From JBHEBG01 sp046557915 (GTDB lineage Bacteria; Bacteroidota; Bacteroidia; Flavobacteriales; Flavobacteriaceae), in NCBI RefSeq assembly GCF_046557915.1, contig NZ_JBHEBG010000001.1, forward strand, positions 744,001-808,000: a stretch of DNA of 64,000 bases. The letters run 5' to 3'. Below the pieces are notes generated by a model. It did no database searches and was not told where the DNA came from. It saw only the letters and a program-made list of their open reading frames with translations. Position numbers and translations under genes: made by a program. Positions 16,598 through 25,338 of this stretch are shown in pieces. Within the stretch, counting starts at the first letter, position 1, and each line of letters begins with the position of its first letter.

Positions 16598-16969
16598 TTA
16601 TTTTTTGCTATCCTGAAGCATTATCCATTCCTTAACTACTGATTCTAGGGCTTCTTTTTTGTTTTCAATGTCTTGCATATCCTTAAACCGAGCCACTCTG
16701 GCCTCTTTTCCATCACCCTCTAACAACCCATGGGCATTGTTTAATAATGCACCCTTGTGGAACATTAAGCTTACAAATTTTTTTGCGTTGAAAAAAAAGG
16801 AAGCAATGTTTCCCTTGTACATAAAGGTGGGACTTTTCCATTTTATGGCCTCGGTAATACGGTCATCCGTTTTCAGGATAATGTCTCTTACTTCTTTAAT
16901 TTCTTTGTTTAGCGGATGGTCTTTCGTTTTCAAAAAAGCATCTACTTCCGGATTTGTTTTATGTGCCAT
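16598..16969 (-). CDS. DUF1801 domain-containing protein
   Basis: A 123-residue protein of the DUF1801/YdhG group, with the core LKTDDRITEAIKWKSPTFMYKGNIASFF and KKFVSLMFHKGALL. The family has a small alpha/beta fold with unknown function. I place the start at ATG 16969; a start two codons earlier (16975) is also possible. Either way it overlaps the end of the SRPBCC gene (stop at 16959), a sign of translational coupling. Confidence 0.85.
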   Translation of the reverse strand: MAHKTNPEVDAFLKTKDHPLNKEIKEVRDIILKTDDRITEAIKWKSPTFMYKGNIASFFFNAKKFVSLMFHKGALLNNAHGLLEGDGKEARVARFKDMQDIENKKEALESVVKEWIMLQDSKK

Positions 16970-17408
16970 AATCACTGTTTTCGAGTATTTTCTTAAGACG
17001 CTTTAAATCTTTTTTATTGGCCTTGCGCATAGCAAGGGACATAAAAGGTACAAACAGTTTTGAAAACCCCTTGGGATTGCCTCTATTTCTAAGGCTCATA
17101 AATGTGCTGTTATCTCCTGTGGCTTTCCATTCGTAGCTGGTTTCCATAGGAAATGGGCCATTGGCTGTTTGCATTACCAATCTTTTGAGGGGAACAAATT
17201 CCACCACCTCATAGGTGTAAACAAGTTCCTTGCCAAGGAAATGTGCCTTATAAGCAATCTTAGTGCCCATGCCCATAGGTTTTGGGGTTAACCATTCGGT
17301 AGATTTTATATTAGCATACCATTCCATGGCATTGTCGGGGTTTGCAGAGTATAAGGCTACCTCATTGTGTTTGCAAGAAATCTCAATATGGGTAATTACA
17401 TCCACCAT
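16959..17408 (-). CDS. SRPBCC family protein
   Basis: A 149-residue protein of the START/polyketide-cyclase-like superfamily: an N-terminal strand (ITHIEISCKHNEVALYSANPDNAMEWYANI), a central sheet (LVYTYEVVEFVPLKRLVMQTANGPFPM) and a long C-terminal helix (FVPFMSLAMRKANKKDLKRLKKIL). These proteins bind hydrophobic ligands in a cavity; the ligand is unknown. It overlaps the upstream gene by one base (17408) and the downstream gene by about 11 bases. Confidence 0.85.
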   Translation of the reverse strand: MVDVITHIEISCKHNEVALYSANPDNAMEWYANIKSTEWLTPKPMGMGTKIAYKAHFLGKELVYTYEVVEFVPLKRLVMQTANGPFPMETSYEWKATGDNSTFMSLRNRGNPKGFSKLFVPFMSLAMRKANKKDLKRLKKILENSDYGT

Positions 17409-17731
17409 TACTTTGGATCATTTGGTTTCATTAGTTGCAATGCTTTGGCTGTAAGTTCCTCCCATTGCCCACTATAAGTTGCTTCCACTTCAAACCAACC
17501 TGCTAACGGACCTTTATTTTTAAAGGGGTTAAATGGCTTCGTTGGAACCGTGATATTTGATGGGGAATAAGACTTTCCCAATCGAAAAACCATTTTGTCT
17601 TCTTTAGACAGAAAGGCGAACACCTTACCGTTATAATGTATTGCCGGAGCACTCATCATTTTGCCTTTGGTTACCCCAGGGTATTGGCTACAAAACAGGT
17701 TCCGCAACGTTTCGAACTTTTCAAATGACAT
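17408..17731 (-). CDS. Small TfoX-like domain protein
   Basis: A 107-residue protein resembling the TfoX N-terminal domain: FETLRNLFCSQYPGVTKGKMMSAPAIHYNGKVFAFLSKEDKMVFRLG is the mixed beta-alpha pattern, and the C-terminal part (GWFEVEATYSGQWEELTAKALQLM) fits the last helix. TfoX proteins affect competence genes in proteobacteria, but single-domain homologues elsewhere have no known role. It is the first gene of the group on this strand and is divergent from the GlxA-like regulator. Confidence 0.65.
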   Translation of the reverse strand: MSFEKFETLRNLFCSQYPGVTKGKMMSAPAIHYNGKVFAFLSKEDKMVFRLGKSYSPSNITVPTKPFNPFKNKGPLAGWFEVEATYSGQWEELTAKALQLMKPNDPK

Positions 17732-17940
17732 GGTAAATCGTTATCGTATCCTTCAAAGCTACAAAAGGCACTCCTGGTTTCAGAAGGGCAAATAAGACAC
17801 TTTAAAGGGTTGATTGTGCCAAAAGAAAATATTAAATTTGAGGGAGACCTAGAAATTCTGATGAGGTTGGCCATGGCAGGTTAAGAAGGCAATTTACATC
17901 ATTCAAACTTTTGTAGGATAGCACGGTTAACAAACAAATT

Positions 17941-18954
17941 ATGAAACACGTTAGTATATTGGTGCCAAAAGGCAAGTCTGTTCTAAGCAGTATTGTGGGC
18001 CCGTACAAGATTTTTAAGGCCGCAAACAAATTTTTGATCAATACCGGCAAAGAAACGCAAGACTTTTTTGACGTTCATTTGGTGGGCATAGAAAAAGACT
18101 CGGTTTTGTATGATGGAGCGTTCAGCATACATTGCGATAGTGTTTTGGAGGATATCGAAAGAACCGACCTTATCATAATTCCCGGTTTTAAACCGGAGAA
18201 ACTACCAGAACAAATACAGAAGAATTATGATTTTATTCCTTGGATAAAACACCAACGAAAAATGCATAATACCGAAGTGGCCAGCCTATGCCTTGGGGCC
18301 TTTGTTCTGGCCGAAACCGGACTGGTAGATGGCAGGCAATGTGCCACGCATTGGGCAGGAACCGATATCTTAAAAAAAATGCACCCCAAAATCAGTGTTG
18401 TCTCTAGCAAAGTGGTTACGGACGAAGATGGGGTATATACCAGTGGAGGTGCGTATTCCTTTCTTAATCTTGTGCTACATTTAATAGAAAAGTATTGTGG
18501 CAGGGATACCGCCATATTTATCTCCAAATTTTTTGAGATTGAGATCGATAGGGAAAACCAAAATCAATTTGCCATATTCCAAGGGCAAAAAGACCATGAG
18601 GACGATACTATTAAAATGGCCCAGATTTTTATAGAGGGCAATGTTGAAAAAAGGATTTCGGTAGAGAAACTGGCAGAAAAATACGCGATAAGCCGAAGAA
18701 ATTTTGTGAGACGTTTTAAAAAAGCCACACAGAATACCCCCTTGGAATATATTCAACGGGTAAAAATGGAAGCTGCCAAAAAAAGTCTAGAATCTACTCA
18801 GAACAATGTCGCCGAAGTTATGTTCGGTGTTGGTTACTCGGACCAGAAAGCCTTTAGGACCGTTTTTAAGAAGCATGCAGGGCTTTCCCCAATTGCCTAC
18901 AAGAGCAAGTACAATAGGGGTTTGGTAGATTTTGAGAACCCAACAACATGGTAA
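17941..18954 (+). CDS. GlxA-family transcriptional regulator (DJ-1/PfpI plus AraC HTH)
   Basis: A 337-residue regulator. The N-terminal DJ-1/PfpI domain (about 1-190) contains the nucleophile-elbow region VASLCLGAFVLAETGLVDG and the motif CATHWAGTDIL. The C-terminal AraC domain (about 225-325) has two helix-turn-helix units (VEKLAEKYAISRRNFVRRFKK; VAEVMFGVGYSDQKAFRTVFKK). It is divergent, across about 210 bases, from the TfoX-like/SRPBCC/DUF1801/DUF2461 group, which is the obvious candidate target. The inducer is unknown. Confidence 0.92.
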   Translation: MKHVSILVPKGKSVLSSIVGPYKIFKAANKFLINTGKETQDFFDVHLVGIEKDSVLYDGAFSIHCDSVLEDIERTDLIIIPGFKPEKLPEQIQKNYDFIPWIKHQRKMHNTEVASLCLGAFVLAETGLVDGRQCATHWAGTDILKKMHPKISVVSSKVVTDEDGVYTSGGAYSFLNLVLHLIEKYCGRDTAIFISKFFEIEIDRENQNQFAIFQGQKDHEDDTIKMAQIFIEGNVEKRISVEKLAEKYAISRRNFVRRFKKATQNTPLEYIQRVKMEAAKKSLESTQNNVAEVMFGVGYSDQKAFRTVFKKHAGLSPIAYKSKYNRGLVDFENPTTW

Positions 18955-19110
18955 ACTTGCCAATAAAATAAAAGGTATTGGTCATGGGTTAATTAATGAT
19001 GGGGTGACACCGATTTTAACCCCAAATAAAAATAAACTTAATTTTACCGTCCAACTGTATAATAATCCCGTTGTTTTGCAGTTAAGATTACGTAAGAATA
19101 CCTAAGAATT

Positions 19111-21669
19111 TTGAAGCTTCGTCTTAAACTAATTTTATCGGGCATTACGGTAGTGGTCTTGTTCAATGCATGCTCCACCAAAAAAGATGCGTTCGTAAAC
19201 CGTAACTGGCATGCACTGAACACCAAGTACAATGTGCTTTACAATGGAAATATAGCCTTCGAGGAAGGCCGTGAGGAATTAAACGCCTCTTACCAAGATA
19301 ACTATTGGGATATTTTACCCGTAGAACGTTTGGAAGTAAAGGACGAGATAAAGCTCGATTCCGAAAACAATACCCCTCAATTTTTACTTGCCGAGGAAAA
19401 AGCCACCAAGGCCATACAAAAACATAGTATGGATATTAAGGACGAAGAGCGCAATCCGCAAACCGATGAGGCATTCTTGTTGTTGGGGAAAGCACGCTAC
19501 TTTGATCAGCGTTACATACCCGCTTTGGAGGCCTTTAACTATGTATTGCGCAAATACACTCAGAGCGATAAGCTTAATGAGGCCAATATTTGGCGAGAGA
19601 AAGTGAATATTAGGCTAGAGAACGAGGAATTGGCCATTGAAAATTTTAAACGCCTTTTTAAATACGAAGCATTAAAGGATCAGGAATATGCCGATGCGCG
19701 CGCAATGATGGCACAGGCATACATTAATTTAAATGTTCCGGATACTGCTATACAGCAACTAAAAATTGCATCGGCCTACACCAAAAAGAATCCCGAAAAA
19801 GGAAGATATTATTTCATAATAGGACAGCTATACAATCAGCTTGGTCATAAGGACAGTGCCAATTATGCTTTTGATAAGATTATTGACCTTAACAGAAGAT
19901 CGCCTAGGGTTTATATGATCAATGCCCATTTAAAAAAGGTTCAGAACACTGAAATTACGGAGGAAAATAAGGAAGAACTTTTAGAGCACCTTACCGATCT
20001 TGAGGAAAACCGGGAGAATAGACCTTTTTTGGATAAAATCTACAGGCAGATTGCCGAATATCATTTAGCAGAGAACTCGGATAGCTTGGCAATATTGAAT
20101 TTTAATAAATCGCTTAGGGCCACACGGAATTCTCCACAATTAAATGCGCTGAATTATGAAAATTTGGCAGAATATCATTTTGACGAAAACGATTATAAGG
20201 TTGCAGGGGCCTATTATGATAGTACCTTGACCAACTTAGCGGAGAACACAAAAAAGTATCGGGCCATTAAGAAGAAGTTCGATAATTTGGAAGATGTTAT
20301 TGCTTATGAGGACGTTGTGCAGCACGCAGATAGCGTTATTACATTGTATTACAAACCCAAAGAAGAGCAAGTAGCTTATTTTGAAGCCTATATTGCCGAG
20401 ATTAAGGCCGCTGCGGAGGCTGCGGCCCTTAAAGAAGAAAAACGCCTTAATGCCGGTATAGATGCTTTTGCGGAGACCAAGGGAGGCAAGGCAAATAAGG
20501 GTAAGTTCTATTTCTACAATATTACTAGTTTGGGATATGGAAAGACCGACTTTAGAGGTAGGTGGGGAGAACGTACCTTGGAAGATGATTGGCGTTGGTC
20601 TAACAAGACCAGGGCTACAATCGCCAGTGGTACAGATATAGATTTCGCCTCGGGGACAGGCGATGCGGATATACCCGTTACCGAAGAACAAAAATATTCG
20701 GTGGATTTTTATATGGACAGAATACCAACGGATATTAAAGTCATTGATAGTCTTGTGACCGAGAGAAATTTTGCCAACTACCAGTTAGGACTTATCTACA
20801 AGGAGAAGTTTAAAGAAAACTTTTTGGCCGCCAATAAGTTGAACGATGTTCTTAAATCCAACCCCGAGGACCGACTTATATTGCCCTCCAAATACAATCT
20901 CTATAAAATTTACGAAGAAATGGAAAGTCCTTTGGCTGCTGGCATGAAGGATGATATTATTAAAAACCATTCCGATTCTCGTTACGCCGAAATTTTACTT
21001 AACCCACAGGCCGTGCTGGCAGATAATCAAGACAGTCCGGATGCCAGATATTCGCAGCTCTATAAATTGTACGAAGAGCAAGAATTCTTAAAAGTGATTA
21101 CAGGGGCCGAAGAAAATATAAACAAATACACCGGTGATGAAATAGTGCCCAAATTTGAGATGCTAAAAGCCAATGCCTTGGGCAGATTACAGGGGTACGA
21201 GGTTTTTAAGGAAGCCTTGAACTATGTGGCCCTAAACTACCCCAATAACCCGGAAGGAAAAAAAGCACAGCAAATGGTAGCAGAACAGCTACCCAAATTG
21301 GAGCCAAAAGAATTCTCTACAGAGACCGGATCTTCTGGAAGCGGTAACTGGAAAGTAGTTTTCCCATTTAAGGTAAGGGATAACAAGGAAGCCCTAGAAC
21401 TGAAGGAACTATTGGAAAAATCCATTAAAGAGCTTAAGTATAGAAACATAGTTTCCAAAGATATTTATAGTTTGGAAGATCAGTTTGTAGTGGTACACGG
21501 GTTTAAGTCCAAAGACTTTGCTCTGGGCTATGCCGAACTTCTAAAAATTAACAAGGATTATAAGGTTGATAATGAGAATTTTGTAATTTTGTCTTCCAAC
21601 TATAAAGTTGTCCAAGTACATAAAAACCTGGACATTTATAAAAAGGAAATCTTAACCCCAAAACCATAG
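19111..21669 (+). CDS. porW: Type IX secretion/gliding motility TPR lipoprotein PorW/SprE
   Basis: An 852-residue secreted TPR protein starting at TTG 19111. The signal peptide ends in a lipobox (VVVLFNAC, then STKKD), followed by the family-typical NRNWHALNTKYNVLYNGNIAFEEG. TPR-like helices fill residues about 90-400 (AFLLLGKARYFDQRYIPALEAFNYVL and following). A central Gly/Tyr/Phe-rich segment (KGKFYFYNITSLGYGKTDFRGRWG) and a C-terminal SPOR-like end follow. PorW/SprE is an outer-membrane-associated part of the type IX secretion system, needed for gliding and for secretion. It is the first gene of a tightly spaced run into bactofilin and the ATP synthase genes. Confidence 0.9.
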   Translation: MKLRLKLILSGITVVVLFNACSTKKDAFVNRNWHALNTKYNVLYNGNIAFEEGREELNASYQDNYWDILPVERLEVKDEIKLDSENNTPQFLLAEEKATKAIQKHSMDIKDEERNPQTDEAFLLLGKARYFDQRYIPALEAFNYVLRKYTQSDKLNEANIWREKVNIRLENEELAIENFKRLFKYEALKDQEYADARAMMAQAYINLNVPDTAIQQLKIASAYTKKNPEKGRYYFIIGQLYNQLGHKDSANYAFDKIIDLNRRSPRVYMINAHLKKVQNTEITEENKEELLEHLTDLEENRENRPFLDKIYRQIAEYHLAENSDSLAILNFNKSLRATRNSPQLNALNYENLAEYHFDENDYKVAGAYYDSTLTNLAENTKKYRAIKKKFDNLEDVIAYEDVVQHADSVITLYYKPKEEQVAYFEAYIAEIKAAAEAAALKEEKRLNAGIDAFAETKGGKANKGKFYFYNITSLGYGKTDFRGRWGERTLEDDWRWSNKTRATIASGTDIDFASGTGDADIPVTEEQKYSVDFYMDRIPTDIKVIDSLVTERNFANYQLGLIYKEKFKENFLAANKLNDVLKSNPEDRLILPSKYNLYKIYEEMESPLAAGMKDDIIKNHSDSRYAEILLNPQAVLADNQDSPDARYSQLYKLYEEQEFLKVITGAEENINKYTGDEIVPKFEMLKANALGRLQGYEVFKEALNYVALNYPNNPEGKKAQQMVAEQLPKLEPKEFSTETGSSGSGNWKVVFPFKVRDNKEALELKELLEKSIKELKYRNIVSKDIYSLEDQFVVVHGFKSKDFALGYAELLKINKDYKVDNENFVILSSNYKVVQVHKNLDIYKKEILTPKP

Positions 21670-21673
21670 AATA

Positions 21674-22159
21674 ATGTTTTCTGATAACAAAAAACCTCGT
21701 ACCATGACAGAACTAGGCGGACAACCCAACAGAATTGAAAAGAATACAAAGATCAAAGGAGATATCATTTCCGAAGCAGATCTTAGAATCGATGGAAAAT
21801 TAGATGGTAATGTAAAAACTTCCGGAAAAGTTGTCATCGGTAAAGGTGGCTACATACACGGAAAAGTAGAATGCGTAAATGCGGATATAGAAGGTAGCTT
21901 CAATGGCGAACTTTTAGTTTCCGATCTTTTATCCCTTAAGGCCTCAGCGGTTATAGAGGGTACCGTATCCGTTACAAAATTGGCCGTAGAGCCTGGAGCC
22001 ACGTTTAATGCATCTTGTACCATGAAAGGCAAGGGAGGTGTTTCCACTTCCTCATCTAGTAGTACTACCACTTCTAGCTCGGCTTCTTCTGCAAGCAGCG
22101 GAAGCAGTTACAAACAGCCTTTGAGTACTAGCACTAGTGGATCAGCAAAAGCTTCCTAA
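21674..22159 (+). CDS. Bactofilin family polymer-forming cytoskeletal protein
   Basis: A 161-residue protein. Residues about 15-115 form the bactofilin beta-helix (IEKNTKIKGDIISEADLRIDG, then KLDGNVKTSGKVVIGKGGYIHGKVE and regular repeats to GTVSVTKLAVEPGATFNA). The last 40 residues are a low-complexity Ser/Thr/Gly tail. Bactofilins polymerise on the inner membrane and act in cell shape or envelope assembly. It starts 4 bases after porW and its 3' end overlaps the atpZ frame by 23 bases. Confidence 0.92.
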   Translation: MFSDNKKPRTMTELGGQPNRIEKNTKIKGDIISEADLRIDGKLDGNVKTSGKVVIGKGGYIHGKVECVNADIEGSFNGELLVSDLLSLKASAVIEGTVSVTKLAVEPGATFNASCTMKGKGGVSTSSSSSTTTSSSASSASSGSSYKQPLSTSTSGSAKAS

Positions 22160-22367
22160 AAAGAATCCGTTAAACGCATACGCTAAGTTTTCGGGTATTG
22201 CCATTCAAATGATTGTAATCATTGGTCTGGGCAGCTGGGGCGGTGTAAAATTAGATGAAAAATATCCCAACGAATATCACATATTTACCTTAATTTGTTC
22301 TTTGGCATCTGTAGCAATTGCCACGTATATGGTAATTAGGCAGGTGTCCAATACTTCAAACAAATAA
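22137..22367 (+). CDS. atpZ: AtpZ/AtpI family ATP synthase-associated membrane protein
   Basis: A 76-residue protein with two transmembrane helices (FSGIAIQMIVIIGLGSWGGVKLDEKYP and FTLICSLASVAIATYMVIRQV). The GxxxxDxxxP pattern between them is typical of the AtpZ/AtpI group, which assists ATP synthase (c-ring assembly or ion uptake). The start is GTG at 22137, inside the end of the bactofilin gene; no ATG start is available before the first helix. It is followed after 10 bases by a DUF6168-like gene and then atpB. Confidence 0.85.
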   Translation: MDQQKLPKKNPLNAYAKFSGIAIQMIVIIGLGSWGGVKLDEKYPNEYHIFTLICSLASVAIATYMVIRQVSNTSNK

Positions 22368-22377
22368 ATAAGAATTT

Positions 22378-22758
22378 ATGATCAAGGAAATTGGGGGGTA
22401 TTTACTTAAGCTTTTGGGGTTCTCTCTTTTGCTATTTGCAGTTCATTATTATGTGCTTTTCCAGTTCTTTACGGGAATTTTATATTTTCCCCTTTGGGAG
22501 ATATACCTTTTTAATGCCATCTTGGTTTTAGCGGTATATGGGTTACTTAGATATTATAGCGATAAAAATCAGAATATGTTTAAGTTGTTTCTGATACTGA
22601 CTACGGTTAAAATGGTATTGGTTATAGTGTATTTACTGCCTTTGTTCCTTAAAAAATCGGAGCATATACAGCTAGAAGTCTTTAATTTTTTTATCGTGTA
22701 TTTCGTATTCCTCGCCTTTGAAATATTAGCCTTAAATAATTTTCTTCAAAAATCATAA
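22378..22758 (+). CDS. DUF6168-like small membrane protein preceding atpB
   Basis: A 126-residue protein with four hydrophobic helices (LLKLLGFSLLLFAVHYYVLF; IYLFNAILVLAVYGLL; LFLILTTVKMVLVIVYLLPLF; FNFFIVYFVFLAFEILAL). It occupies the position that an AtpI/AtpQ/AtpR-type accessory protein holds in other ATP synthase operons. I recall such proteins as DUF6168 in Flavobacteriaceae. A role in ATP synthase assembly is inferred from position only. Confidence 0.75.
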   Translation: MIKEIGGYLLKLLGFSLLLFAVHYYVLFQFFTGILYFPLWEIYLFNAILVLAVYGLLRYYSDKNQNMFKLFLILTTVKMVLVIVYLLPLFLKKSEHIQLEVFNFFIVYFVFLAFEILALNNFLQKS

Positions 22759-22776
22759 ATAAACAAAAAAATATAG

Positions 22777-22807
22777 TTTGCCAATTGATTTAATGTGTGT
22801 ACATTTG
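22777..22807 (+). promoter_or_regulatory. Promoter of the atpB operon
   Basis: TTTG at 22777-22780, a 19-base spacer, and TACATTTG at 22800-22807: a full match to the Bacteroidota housekeeping promoter. The predicted start of transcription is near 22813, about 33 bases before atpB. It gives the ATP synthase genes their own promoter independent of porW. Confidence 0.8.
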
Positions 22808-22845
22808 CAGCGAATTTTTCAGAGGGGTTTTAAATCAAAATTTCA

Positions 22846-23916
22846 ATGCAGGTCAGTACATTCAAGGCATTTTTAACGGTTGTATTCTTTTCGGTTTTTA
22901 GTATAGGTTTTGCATTTTCGTCCTCATCCGATTCGGACGAAAAACCTTTCGACACCAATGAATTAATTTTTCATCATATCACGGACAGCCACGGATTTCA
23001 TGTGGCAGGGGATATATCCGTTCCCTTACCGGTAATATTATGGACAGATAATGGGCTGGTAATGTTTTTGTCCAATGAGTTTCACCACGACGTGGAAGGT
23101 AAGACCATTGTAGAAAAAGGAGGTCAGAAGTTTGTAAACGTACACGAGAAGATATATCAATTGGATGGTGGCGCAACTACTGTGGCCTTTGATGCGGAGA
23201 ACCACCCAACAAACGCCAAGAGGCCTTTGGATCTTTCCATTACCAAAAATGTGTTCTCCATGTTTTTGTCCATGTTTTTGATTGTATTGATATTTACCAC
23301 AGCGGCAAGATCCTACAAAAAATCTGCCACCAACATGCCCAGTGGCATTGGAAAGTTTTTGGAACCAATCATTGTGTTCATTAGAGATGAGGTAGCCATA
23401 CCCAATATAGGGGAACATAAATATCACAGGTATATGCCGTTTCTATTGACCCTGTTTTTCTTTATATGGATCAATAACATTTTTGGCCTTATTCCATTTT
23501 TCCCGTTCAGCAGTAACTTAAGTGGTAATATTGCCTTTACAATGACATTGGCCGTGATTACCTTTGTAATTACCTTGTTCAGCAGTAAATCTTACTACTG
23601 GAAACATATATTCTGGATGCCAGGGGTACCTGTTTACATGAAATTGTTTTTGGCACCTATAGAATTTCTTGGGATATTCATTAAACCCATGGCCCTTATG
23701 ATACGTTTGTTCGCCAATATTACTGCGGGGCACGTAATTGTACTGAGCCTTATATCATTAATATTTGTTTTAAACAGTATATGGGTATCACCCGCCTCCG
23801 TAATATTCACTGTATTCATCAGTGTAATAGAGGTGTTGGTAGTAGCCATACAAGCCTACATATTTACCATGCTTTCGGCATTGTACTTTGGGCAAGCATT
23901 AGAAGAAGAACATTAA
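22846..23916 (+). CDS. atpB: F0F1 ATP synthase subunit a
   Basis: A 356-residue membrane protein. A signal-like N-terminal helix and a periplasmic extension (to about residue 125, HHITDSHGFHVAGDI and following) precede the usual five or six helices, as in other Bacteroidota. The proton-channel helix with the essential Arg is in KPMALMIRLFANITAGHVIVLSL, and the last helix is VLVVAIQAYIFTMLSALYFGQALEEEH. It forms the half-channels that feed the c-ring. The start is ATG 22846, just after the promoter. Confidence 0.97.
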   Translation: MQVSTFKAFLTVVFFSVFSIGFAFSSSSDSDEKPFDTNELIFHHITDSHGFHVAGDISVPLPVILWTDNGLVMFLSNEFHHDVEGKTIVEKGGQKFVNVHEKIYQLDGGATTVAFDAENHPTNAKRPLDLSITKNVFSMFLSMFLIVLIFTTAARSYKKSATNMPSGIGKFLEPIIVFIRDEVAIPNIGEHKYHRYMPFLLTLFFFIWINNIFGLIPFFPFSSNLSGNIAFTMTLAVITFVITLFSSKSYYWKHIFWMPGVPVYMKLFLAPIEFLGIFIKPMALMIRLFANITAGHVIVLSLISLIFVLNSIWVSPASVIFTVFISVIEVLVVAIQAYIFTMLSALYFGQALEEEH

Positions 23917-23941
23917 TTAATTTTTTTAAATACTTTAAACT

Positions 23942-24187
23942 ATGAGTTTAGCATTATTACAAGAGGCAACGGCAAGCTACGGAGCATTTGCTGCTATTGG
24001 AGCAGGACTTGCAGCTATCGGTGGTGGAATCGGTGTTGGTAAAATTGGTGGAGCTGCTATGGAAGCCATGGCACGCCAGCCAGAAATGCAAGGGAAACTA
24101 CAAGGTGCTGCAATTGTACTTATCGCTTTTATCGAGGCGGTAGCACTTTTCGCAGTGGTTGTTTCTTTCTTAGCAATGAGCGCATAA
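23942..24187 (+). CDS. atpE: F0F1 ATP synthase subunit c
   Basis: An 81-residue hairpin of two membrane helices. The Gly-rich first helix (AAIGAGLAAIGGGIGVGKIGG), the polar loop ARQPEMQG, and the second helix with the ion-carrying Glu65 (IAFIEAVALF) are seen. No obvious sodium-site pattern is present, so proton coupling is likely. The gene is followed by a strong hairpin plus T-run before atpF, which fits the need for about ten copies of c per complex. Confidence 0.97.
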   Translation: MSLALLQEATASYGAFAAIGAGLAAIGGGIGVGKIGGAAMEAMARQPEMQGKLQGAAIVLIAFIEAVALFAVVVSFLAMSA

Positions 24188-24190
24188 AGG

Positions 24191-24226
24191 TTAAGGTACA
24201 GCGGTTGGCTGTACCTTAATTTTTTT
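24191..24226 (+). terminator. Hairpin plus T-run between atpE and atpF (intra-operon terminator or stabiliser)
   Basis: A 12-base stem (left 24191-24202, right 24208-24219), 5-base loop and seven T residues (24220-24226). It has the full form of an intrinsic terminator but lies inside the operon, directly after the c-subunit gene. Partial termination or mRNA end protection that raises c relative to b, delta and alpha is inferred. Confidence 0.75.
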
Positions 24227-24250
24227 AAAATTAATTAGAAAAAACATCCT

Positions 24251-24751
24251 ATGGACAATCCGTTAGTATCACCCGAATGGGGCCTTATATTCTGGACATC
24301 GCTTTCCTTTTTGATTTTACTTTTCATTTTGAGGAAGTTTGCATGGAAACCAATTCTTAGTTCGGTTAATGAAAGAGAGCGTTCTATAAAAGATGCTTTG
24401 GCCGAAGCAGAGAATGCCCGTAAGGAAATGCAAAACTTGCAGGCCGATAACGAGCGCATTCTAAAAGAAGCTCGCGCAGAGCGAGAAGCTATGCTTAAAG
24501 ATGCCAGGGACATGAAAAATAAAATTGTTTCCGATGCCAAAGAGCAGGCCCAGGTAGAAGCGGATAAAATGATAAAACAGGCACAAGCAGCTATTGAAAG
24601 CGAAAAGAAAGCTGCGGTTACCGATATCAAAAACCAAGTGGCCGACCTTTCCGTGGAAATCGCCGAGAAAGTGTTAAAAGAACAACTGTCCAACAAAGAC
24701 AAGCAGTTAAAGCTTGTAGAGAATATGTTGGGCGACATTAAGTTAAACTAA
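24251..24751 (+). CDS. atpF: F0F1 ATP synthase subunit b
   Basis: A 166-residue protein with a single N-terminal membrane helix (GLIFWTSLSFLILLFILRKFAW) and a long charged coiled coil (about 30-165, rich in A, E, K, with ALAEAENARKEMQNL and ADKMIKQAQAAIESEKKAA). It is the peripheral stalk that holds the catalytic head. It follows the hairpin after atpE and precedes atpH by 7 bases. Confidence 0.96.
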   Translation: MDNPLVSPEWGLIFWTSLSFLILLFILRKFAWKPILSSVNERERSIKDALAEAENARKEMQNLQADNERILKEARAEREAMLKDARDMKNKIVSDAKEQAQVEADKMIKQAQAAIESEKKAAVTDIKNQVADLSVEIAEKVLKEQLSNKDKQLKLVENMLGDIKLN

Positions 24752-24758
24752 TACGGAT

Positions 24759-25298
24759 ATGAACGAGTCTAGAGCGGCCATACGATACGCAAAAGCAACC
24801 TTGGACCTTTCTGTGGAAAGCAAGGCCAGCGAAGCGGTGGAAAAGGACATGAGAACCGTGGTAAAGACCATTTCCGATAGCAAAGAACTACAAGAACTCC
24901 TTAAGAGCCCTGTAGTGAAAGGCAGCATCAAGAAAAACGCATTATTGTCCATTTTTAAGGGAAGCCATGCCATAACGGAAGGCCTGATCACTACCTTGAC
25001 CAGCAATAAAAGAGTTTCCTTGTTGAACGAAGTTGCTTTAAAATATATAATCCTAAACGAACAGTTAAAAGGGGAGAATGTGGCTTATGTAACCACTGCT
25101 GTGCCCATAACTGCGGATCTGGAAAAAAGTGTGCTTAAAAAAGTAAGCGAACTTACAGGAAACAAAGTAAGCCTAGAGAATAAAATTGATGAAAGTATTA
25201 TCGGAGGTTTTGTACTTAGGGTAGGCGATTTGCAATACGATGCAAGCATCGCCAATAAATTGAATGGCCTAAAAAGAGAATTTACAAATAGTCTATAA
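24759..25298 (+). CDS. atpH: F0F1 ATP synthase subunit delta
   Basis: A 179-residue protein. The N-terminal six-helix domain starts ESRAAIRYAKATLDLSVE, and the C-terminal part contains the conserved ENKIDESIIGGFVLRVGDLQYDASIANKLNGLK pattern of delta/OSCP proteins. It joins the b-subunit stalk to the alpha subunits. It lies between atpF and atpA with spacings of 7 and 40 bases. Confidence 0.96.
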   Translation: MNESRAAIRYAKATLDLSVESKASEAVEKDMRTVVKTISDSKELQELLKSPVVKGSIKKNALLSIFKGSHAITEGLITTLTSNKRVSLLNEVALKYIILNEQLKGENVAYVTTAVPITADLEKSVLKKVSELTGNKVSLENKIDESIIGGFVLRVGDLQYDASIANKLNGLKREFTNSL

Positions 25299-25338
25299 TC
25301 CAAACTTAGGTTTCGGATTATCTAATACAATCAGACAA

